The position numbers and the translations under genes are program-made. From the NCBI RefSeq assembly GCF_002002725.1, contig NZ_MUNW01000062.1:1-64000 (forward strand): a stretch of DNA of 64,000 nt. Reading direction: 5' to 3'. Below are positions 58,718-64,000 of the stretch, one piece after another. The notes beneath the pieces were generated by a model, which saw only the letters and a program-made list of their open reading frames with translations, did not search any database and was not told the origin of the DNA. The stretch comes from Sinorhizobium sp. A49 (GTDB taxonomy: Bacteria > Pseudomonadota > Alphaproteobacteria > Rhizobiales > Rhizobiaceae). Each line of letters opens with the position of its first letter. Position 1 is the first letter of the stretch.

Positions 58718-59467
58718 TCAGATTGCCTGGCGGTCGTCTGGTGTGCCGAAGCGGATGCGGAAGCGGCGGTTTTCCTTGCCCTTCTTCTCGATCTTGGCGA
58801 TGTGGATCGCACCGACCTCCTGGGTTTCCGACACATGCGTGCCGCCGCATGGCTGGCTGTCGACTGCCGAGTTCTCGCCGATACAGACGAGGCTGACGCG
58901 GCCAAGGCCGATGGGCGGGCGGACGTTCTTTGATTTGACGATGCCGGGGTTGGCTGCGAGTTCCTCGTCGGTGATCCACTGCAGGTAGACCGGGTGGTTC
59001 TCGTCGACGAGCTTCTTCAGGGCTGCCGTCACCTCGTCCCTGTCGATCGTTTCGCTCATGTCGAAATCGACGCGGCTTTCATCTTCGCCGACGGCAGCGC
59101 CGGTGATCGGGAAAGGGCAGACGACGGAAAGCAAATGGCAGGCCGTGTGCATGCGCATCAGCCGGTAACGGCGTGGCCAGTCGATATGCAGGACGAGCTT
59201 TTCGCCGACAACAGGCGCCGGCTGCCCTTCCGCCGGCATGTGAATGATGACGTCCTTGGTGGTGCCATGGCGGGCAACCGCAATGTCGATGCGGCTGCCG
59301 TCGCTGCGCTCCAGAAAACCGCTATCGCCGGGCTGTCCACCCGATGTGGCGTAAAAGCAGGTCTGATCAAGCTCGATCCCGCCATCCTCCAGAATTCCGG
59401 TGACACTTGCTTCGCAAGTCGAGAGATAGAAATCTTCGCGGAAGAGGGCAGTCACGGTCTTGGTCAT
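58718..59467 (-). CDS. AlaX-type alanyl-tRNA editing hydrolase
   Basis: A 249-residue stand-alone editing protein related to the editing domain of alanyl-tRNA synthetase. It clears serine (and sometimes glycine) wrongly attached to tRNA-Ala. The zinc/catalytic residues are seen in MHTACH (HxxxH) and QPCGGTHV (CxxxH). The length corresponds to the AlaX-M class, having the extra N-terminal beta barrel. It starts 8 bases after cysK, and its stop is 15 bases before sseA. Confidence 0.9.
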   Translation of the reverse strand: MTKTVTALFREDFYLSTCEASVTGILEDGGIELDQTCFYATSGGQPGDSGFLERSDGSRIDIAVARHGTTKDVIIHMPAEGQPAPVVGEKLVLHIDWPRRYRLMRMHTACHLLSVVCPFPITGAAVGEDESRVDFDMSETIDRDEVTAALKKLVDENHPVYLQWITDEELAANPGIVKSKNVRPPIGLGRVSLVCIGENSAVDSQPCGGTHVSETQEVGAIHIAKIEKKGKENRRFRIRFGTPDDRQAI

Positions 59468-59475
59468 CGCAAATC

Positions 59476-60516
59476 TTATCCGACTGATTCGTATGGAACG
59501 GTGATGCTTGAGGATCCCTTCAACCAGGCCGGAACAGGCAGGCCCTTCGAGGCCAGGAAGTCCGGGTTGAAGAGTTTCGATTGATAGCGGTTACCATAGT
59601 CGCAAAGGATCGTCACGATCGTATGTCCCGGGCCGAGCTCCTTGGCGAGCCTGACGGCGCCGGCAATGTTGATGCCCGTCGATCCACCGACGCAGATGCC
59701 TTCCCGTTCGATCAGGTCGAAGACCAGCGGCACGGCCTCGGAATCCGGGATCTGGTAGGAAAAGTCCGGAGTAAAGCCTTCGAGATTGGCGGTGATTCGG
59801 CCCTGACCGATGCCCTCGGTGATGGAGCTTCCGCTCGCCTTCAACTCCCCATGGGCGTAGTAGTTGTAGAGTGCGGCACCATCCGGATCGGCAAGGCCGA
59901 TCTTGATGGCGGGGTTTTTCGCCCGCAGGCCCTGTGCCACGCCGGCAAGCGTGCCGCCGGAACCGACCGCGCATATGAAGCCGTCGACCTTGCCGTCCGT
60001 GTCGCGCCAGATCTCGGGCGCAGTCGTCGCAATGTGCGCGTCACGATTGGCGACATTGTCGAACTGGTTGGCCCAGATCGCGCCATTCGGTTCGGTTTTG
60101 GCAAGTTGAGCGGCCAAGCGTCCTGAGATCTTCACGTAATTGTTCGGGTTCTTGTAGGGCACAGCCGGTACTTCGACGAGCTCAGCCCCAAGAAGACGCA
60201 GCGCATCCTTCTTCTCCTGGCTCTGGGTTTCCGGAATGACGATGACGGTCCGGTAGCCGAGCGCCTGGGCGACGAGCGCAAGGCCGATGCCGGTATTGCC
60301 TGCCGTGCCTTCGACGATGACGCCGCCCGGCTTCAATTGCCCTGCCTTCTCCGCCTCGCGGATGATCCAGAGTGCGGCGCGATCCTTCACCGACTGTCCC
60401 GGATTGAGAAACTCCGCCTTGCCAAGGATGGTGCAGCCGGTCGCGTCGGAAACGGTCTTTAGCCGGATCAGGGGCGTATTGCCGATTGCTTCAAGAACGG
60501 ACGGAAGAATGGCCAT
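59476..60516 (-). CDS. cysK: Cysteine synthase A (O-acetylserine sulfhydrylase)
   Basis: A 346-residue PLP enzyme that makes cysteine from O-acetylserine and sulfide. The PLP lysine lies in NPGQSVKDRAA (Lys44), the substrate loop is GTAGNTGIG and the phosphate loop GSGGTLAGVA. About 25 residues longer than E. coli CysK, mostly at the C-terminus, as common for alphaproteobacterial forms. It heads a four-gene run cysK-alaX-sseA-GNAT. Confidence 0.93.
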   Translation of the reverse strand: MAILPSVLEAIGNTPLIRLKTVSDATGCTILGKAEFLNPGQSVKDRAALWIIREAEKAGQLKPGGVIVEGTAGNTGIGLALVAQALGYRTVIVIPETQSQEKKDALRLLGAELVEVPAVPYKNPNNYVKISGRLAAQLAKTEPNGAIWANQFDNVANRDAHIATTAPEIWRDTDGKVDGFICAVGSGGTLAGVAQGLRAKNPAIKIGLADPDGAALYNYYAHGELKASGSSITEGIGQGRITANLEGFTPDFSYQIPDSEAVPLVFDLIEREGICVGGSTGINIAGAVRLAKELGPGHTIVTILCDYGNRYQSKLFNPDFLASKGLPVPAWLKGSSSITVPYESVG

Positions 60517-60839
60517 TTGCAGAACCTCGTGCTTGAGAACGGCCGCCGAAGCGGGCCGCGTTACCGAAGAAAAACGCCGAGTGGCCGGCGAACATTGAGA
60601 ACGACGCCGGATCGCCGAAATATTGGCGTGTTTTCGGCTCAGCCTGTTTCCCAGGCAAGAAATAGCGTTTCACCGCTGCCCTGTCCCGAACAAAAAACGT
60701 CTTCAAGGGGAAAGCTCAGGGTTGAGGCAGCTCTGCGCGTGCGCTGGGTATTGGAGGGGGTTGGTCTGGGCCGGGTGTCAGGTTTCTCGGCCCCTTGAGT
60801 TGAGCGTGCACCGGGTGGGTGCGTGCCGAGGTATGGGCA
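60517..60839. other. Divergent intergenic region cysK / SDR
   Basis: A 323-base gap that must carry both promoters. A loose inverted pair GGGCCG / CGGCCC at about 60769-60795 is the only structure seen. No convincing riboswitch, promoter or short gene was recognised. Confidence 0.35.
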
Positions 60840-61682
60840 ATGAGTATGCACAAGATGAAATCCGAGCATGGGCTGGCCTGGGTAACGGGCGCGAGTTCGG
60901 GAATAGGCCGAGCGCTGGCTCTGCGCTTGGTTCGCGGCGGATATTCGGTGGTCGTCACATCAAGAAATCACGCCAAACTGGTGGCCTTGCAACAGGAGGC
61001 TGCTCCTGACGGTCGCATCCTCGTTCTCGACGGCGATGTCACCGACCCGCAGGACATGGAGCGTGTGCTTGCATCGATCGAATACGACCACGGCGATCTG
61101 TCGCTGGCCGTATTTACTGCGGATGTGACCCTGCCTGTGCGAGGCGACGACCTGCATCGCGAGGCTTTCGAGCGCAGCTTTGCGGTCAACGTCAACGGTG
61201 TCGTCAACTGTCTGCTGCCGGCCGTTGCCCACATGAAGGCGAGGGGGCATGGCCATATCGCCATCATGTCGGGAGCGGCCGGCTATGGCGGCTTGCCGGG
61301 CAACGCCGCCTATGGTGCGACGAAGGCGGCTCTCCTCAACATGGCGGAGAGCCTGAAGTTGGACCTGGACCGGATCGGCATTCGCCTGCAAGTCATCAGC
61401 CTGGGGCTCGTCGAGGCGAGCGGATCGTCTCGTCTTGGATTTCCAGCATCCGGCTCGGTCAGCGTTGACGCAGCCGCCGAGCATATCGTTGCGGGCTTGA
61501 AGTCGAAGCATTTCGAAATCAACTTGTCGAAACGCGCGAACGCCGTAGCAAGACTGTCACGATGGCTGCCCTACGGTGCATACTTCGCGCTGGTCGACCG
61601 GTTGACTCGCCAAGGTTCGGCACCGGCGGTGGCGACGACGAAACACGCCAGCGCCGAGAATCAGCCGCATCAGGCCGTGTGA
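60840..61682 (+). CDS. Short-chain dehydrogenase/reductase
   Basis: A 280-residue classical SDR. The dinucleotide motif is TGASSGIGRA, the DxxD region DGDVTDPQD, the catalytic serine lies in IMSGAAGYGG and the YxxxK pair in YGATKAAL. The usual NNAG is replaced by FTADVT, a small departure. Substrate unknown. ATG 60840 is preceded by GAGG with good spacing; a GTG 21 bases upstream is less likely. Its last 13 bases overlap the convergent SMR gene. Confidence 0.88.
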   Translation: MSMHKMKSEHGLAWVTGASSGIGRALALRLVRGGYSVVVTSRNHAKLVALQQEAAPDGRILVLDGDVTDPQDMERVLASIEYDHGDLSLAVFTADVTLPVRGDDLHREAFERSFAVNVNGVVNCLLPAVAHMKARGHGHIAIMSGAAGYGGLPGNAAYGATKAALLNMAESLKLDLDRIGIRLQVISLGLVEASGSSRLGFPASGSVSVDAAAEHIVAGLKSKHFEINLSKRANAVARLSRWLPYGAYFALVDRLTRQGSAPAVATTKHASAENQPHQAV

Positions 61683-61996
61683 AGCACCAGCACTGCGCCG
61701 AAGATCAGCGCGAGGCCGACCCAGCCGATCGGCTTGAGCTTCTGGCCGAAAAGCAGGCGGCCGCAGATGGCCGTGCCGAAAATCCCGGTTGCACCGAGAA
61801 CCGCGTAGGCAATGGCAAGTTCCATGCCCTTGACGGCTTCCGCCAGGAAGGCAAAGGCGGCAAGCACGAGAACGATGGAAAGCGCTCCCCAGCCACGACG
61901 CGCAAAGCCATTGGATTTGGTCGAGGCCAGGTTGGCGGCGATGTCGAGAATGCCCGCGATGACGGCAAAGACGAAGTAGATGCTAGGCGCGGTCAT
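61670..61996 (-). CDS. SMR-family efflux subunit, second of pair (MdtI-like)
   Basis: A 108-residue, four-helix small multidrug resistance protein. The position that normally carries the essential glutamate in helix 1 reads GILDIAANLASTKSNG, so aspartate takes its place. The ATG at 61996 overlaps the end of the upstream SMR gene by 14 bases; the longer frame is not needed. With its partner it probably forms a heterodimeric pump of the MdtJI or EbrAB type; polyamine export is the closest known role, but the substrate is not proven. Confidence 0.86.
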   Translation of the reverse strand: MTAPSIYFVFAVIAGILDIAANLASTKSNGFARRGWGALSIVLVLAAFAFLAEAVKGMELAIAYAVLGATGIFGTAICGRLLFGQKLKPIGWVGLALIFGAVLVLHTA

Positions 61997-62354
61997 CGAC
62001 GGCTCCTTCGGTGGCCGGTGCTTCCTCTTCGCGGTGTTCGCCGGCATTGACGAGCAGGATGCCCGCGACCGCCATCGACAGGCCCAGCATTTCCCGGCCG
62101 GTCAGCACATGGCCGAACACGAACACCGAAACGAGCGTGATGATTGCGACACCTGATCCCTCCCAGATGGCATAGGCAACGCCGACGGAGATGGTCTTCA
62201 CGGCCTTTGCCAGGAAGACATAGGAAAGCGCGATGGAGACGTACATCACCACGTGGCCGATGTAGGAGCCATTGGCGGATGCGGCCTTCATTGCCGTCAG
62301 GCCCGCCACTTCGGTTGCGATGGCGAGCGCCAGGAAAAACCACGCAAGGCGCAT
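61983..62354 (-). CDS. SMR-family efflux subunit, first of pair (MdtJ-like)
   Basis: A 123-residue SMR protein with the normal essential glutamate in helix 1 (IATEVAGLTAMKA, Glu15) and the family sequence VAYAIWEGSGVAIIT. A charged tail of about 15 residues (EHREEEAPATEG) follows the fourth helix, and is encoded partly in the region overlapping the second gene. The pair is read as an obligate heterodimer from the overlap. Confidence 0.88.
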   Translation of the reverse strand: MRLAWFFLALAIATEVAGLTAMKAASANGSYIGHVVMYVSIALSYVFLAKAVKTISVGVAYAIWEGSGVAIITLVSVFVFGHVLTGREMLGLSMAVAGILLVNAGEHREEEAPATEGAVDDRA

Positions 62355-62435
62355 GAGGAACCTTCAAGAAGAAATCTGGATCGGTTGCCTCATAGGCTTT
62401 GCCGCGCGTACGGTAAAGCCTGCACTTGGGCCGGC

Positions 62436-63689
62436 TTACTCGAAGACGATCTGGCGGACATCGATGTTTCGCGCGCGGAAGCCAGCTTCGCAGTAGTAGA
62501 AGTAGAATTCCCACAGCCGCTTGAAGCGCAGATCGAAACCGAGCGGTTCGATCTTGCCCCAGACAGACCAGAAGCGCTGACGCCATTCACCGAGCGTGCG
62601 GGCGTAGTCGCTACCGAACCCGAAATCGTTGATCATGCGCAGGCCGACATTGCGCCCGAGGTCAACCAGATGGTCGCGTGTCGGCAGCATCCCCCCTGGA
62701 AACACGTATTTCTGAATGAAGTCCGGATTGGATCGGTATTCCTCATAGGCTTCGGGCTTGATCGTGATGATCTGGAGACCCGCTTTGCCGCCGGGTTTAA
62801 GGCACCGCTTCAGTTGAGAAAAATAGGTCGACCAGAATTTTTCCCCGACGGCCTCGAACATCTCGATCGACACGATCCGGTCGTATCGTCCGGTTTCCTC
62901 CCGATAGTCCTGGAACTTCAGCTCGACGCGATCGGCAATCCCGGCCTTGTGCATGCGCTCGCGGGCAAATGCGAGCTGTTCACGGCTGATGGTCAGGCCC
63001 GTGACCTTGCAGCCGATCTCGGTTGCGGCAAATTCTGCGAAACCGCCCCAGCCGCAGCCGATCTCGAGCACATGGTCACCCGGCCGTAGATTGGTCGCCT
63101 CGGCCAGCGCCCGGTATTTGGCGGCCTGAGCGGCCTGCAGATCGTTTGCGCCACTGGCGTAAAGCGCCGACGAATAGGTCATGCTCGGGTCGAGCCATTC
63201 ACGGTAGAAGGCGTTGCCGAGGTCGTAATGGGCGGAGATGTTGCGCTCAGCACCCGTCTTGGTGTTGGCATTGCGCCAATGGAGGAACTTTTCGACCAGC
63301 CGCATCAGGCCGCGCGCCCGGTTCGGGAAGCGGTTGCCGATATCGGCGTTGACAAGGAAAAGCTCGAGAAAAGCGCCGACGTCGGGGCTGTCCCAGTCGC
63401 CGTCGATGTAACTTTCCGCAGCGCCGATCGTGCCGCCGGTGATGGCGCGGTGCGGGAGGTTCCAGTTGTGCAGAGTGACGGTCGCGCACGGTCCCGCCAC
63501 CTTTCCCTTGACCACCAGTCGGCGGCCATTGGGCAGAGCGAGCGCCAGTGCGCCCGCCTCAAGGTGAACGAGGCCGCGAAGGACCACCTGGGCCTTGAGC
63601 GGAAAGTCCTTCAGCACCCGTGAGAGATTTTCAGTCGAAAGCAGCTCGGCGTTGTCGAAATCGGCAAAGCAGGCTTCAGTATCATGCAT
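62436..63689 (-). CDS. Cyclopropane-fatty-acyl-phospholipid synthase family methyltransferase
   Basis: A 417-residue SAM-dependent enzyme of the Cfa family that converts cis double bonds in membrane lipids to cyclopropane rings, raising stress resistance. The SAM motif is VLEIGCGWGGFAEFAA near residue 210, the EMFEAVGEKFW stretch holds the bicarbonate-site glutamate, and YCEAGFRARNI marks the C-terminus. GGAGGGTGG precedes the ATG. Rhizobia usually carry several cfa copies; this one may be Cfa1- or Cfa2-like. Confidence 0.92.
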   Translation of the reverse strand: MHDTEACFADFDNAELLSTENLSRVLKDFPLKAQVVLRGLVHLEAGALALALPNGRRLVVKGKVAGPCATVTLHNWNLPHRAITGGTIGAAESYIDGDWDSPDVGAFLELFLVNADIGNRFPNRARGLMRLVEKFLHWRNANTKTGAERNISAHYDLGNAFYREWLDPSMTYSSALYASGANDLQAAQAAKYRALAEATNLRPGDHVLEIGCGWGGFAEFAATEIGCKVTGLTISREQLAFARERMHKAGIADRVELKFQDYREETGRYDRIVSIEMFEAVGEKFWSTYFSQLKRCLKPGGKAGLQIITIKPEAYEEYRSNPDFIQKYVFPGGMLPTRDHLVDLGRNVGLRMINDFGFGSDYARTLGEWRQRFWSVWGKIEPLGFDLRFKRLWEFYFYYCEAGFRARNIDVRQIVFE

Positions 63690-63795
63690 AAACCACCCTC
63701 CGGCAATCGTTGCATCCGTAACGTGAGCCTACCGACAATCCTGTCAGAGGCCAACCACGGATTTGTACCGGCGGTGGTTCAGTTGTAGCGATTTT

Positions 63796-64000
63796 TCAGG
63801 TGGCGTTTCTGATTTCCTGAAACGCGGCCAGCGCGCGGTCGCGCGCAAAGGCATGATCGATGATAGGGGCAGGGTAGGTCACCCCAAGCGTAATACCGGC
63901 AGCAGCAAGCGCGGGTTGGGGGGCCGAGAACGGGCGATGAATGTAGCGTGCGTCGAGATCGGCCAGTTCGGGAACGAAGCGCTTTACATAGTCCCCATTC
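63796..64000 (-). CDS. Deoxyribodipyrimidine photolyase, C-terminal part (partial)
   Basis: A minus-strand frame runs from the right edge of the window to TGA at 63796-63798. The 68 residues include NGDYVKRFVPELADLDARYIH and YPAPIIDHAFARDRALAAF, the characteristic C-terminal FAD-binding end of class I CPD photolyases and cryptochromes. Upstream sequence is cut by the window edge. It is directly upstream of the cfa-like gene on the same strand, 106 bases away, with a loose AACCAC / GTGGTT hairpin between. Confidence 0.88.
   Translation of the reverse strand, partial: NGDYVKRFVPELADLDARYIHRPFSAPQPALAAAGITLGVTYPAPIIDHAFARDRALAAFQEIRNAT

Overview
The window reads as a chromosomal segment of a fast-growing alphaproteobacterial rhizobium, most likely Ensifer/Sinorhizobium or a close relative. 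The evidence is the high GC content, the phosphatidylcholine synthase gene (pcs), the gene order ppiD-trpD-trpC-moaC-moeA, a glnB-glnA pair behind a sigma-54-type promoter, Rhizobiales-typical small families (DUF982, IalB, HlyU-like, DUF1203), and two copies of a palindromic repeat of the kind common between rhizobial genes. The genus is inferred from gene content and remembered synteny, not from a database search. There is no phage, insertion sequence, CRISPR array or rRNA operon. Nearly everything is housekeeping or conserved accessory metabolism.

Layout. 0-3.3 kb: end of an unidentified gene, a CcdA-like thiol-disulfide membrane protein, an AEC-family transporter and a UbiH/COQ6-type hydroxylase. 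3.5-10.1 kb: pcs and qor, then a complete BMP-family ABC importer (ATPase, two permeases, binding protein) closed by a terminator. 10.3-12.7 kb: a FadR-type GntR regulator and a CorC/HlyC-type CBS protein. 12.9-18.4 kb (minus): the tightly packed ppiD-trpD-trpC-moaC-moeA block. 18.7-22.2 kb: a Na/Pi-cotransporter-like protein and a convergent large membrane protein of unknown function. 22.3-26.9 kb: glmU and glmS (UDP-GlcNAc supply), a GNAT acetyltransferase and a DUF502 protein. 27-33 kb: recG facing the sdhE-mfd pair. 33-37 kb: a FrnE/DsbA-like oxidoreductase, an orphan YejA-like binding protein, an IalB-family protein and hspQ.

37-43.2 kb: glnB-glnA, nnr, gpt, a CinA-type protein and wrbA. 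43.3-46.5 kb is the least conventional part: a tRNA-Leu(UAA), a set of small genes (DUF2188, DUF982, two unrecognised short proteins, a small membrane protein) and a 1.2 kb lower-GC stretch holding two possible 40-residue proteins and one copy of the palindromic repeat. 46.6-51.3 kb: a HAD hydrolase with a secreted partner gene, a TrkH potassium channel, ilvA and an HlyU-like protein. 51.4-56.7 kb: a Tat-type cyclic-nucleotide phosphodiesterase/nucleotidase, a membrane diguanylate cyclase and the divergent lrp-like/ald pair. 56.7-64 kb: a DUF1203 protein, then a run of minus-strand genes for cysteine and alanyl-tRNA chemistry (cysK, alaX, sseA, a GNAT gene), an SDR, a two-gene SMR efflux pair, a cyclopropane-fatty-acid synthase-like methyltransferase and the 3' end of a photolyase gene.

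No clearly novel multi-gene system was found. The items most worth following are the small-protein region at 43-46.5 kb, the unknown polytopic protein at 20.4-22.2 kb, the SMR pair with an altered key acid, the cysK-alaX-sseA run and the sigma-54 promoter of glnB.
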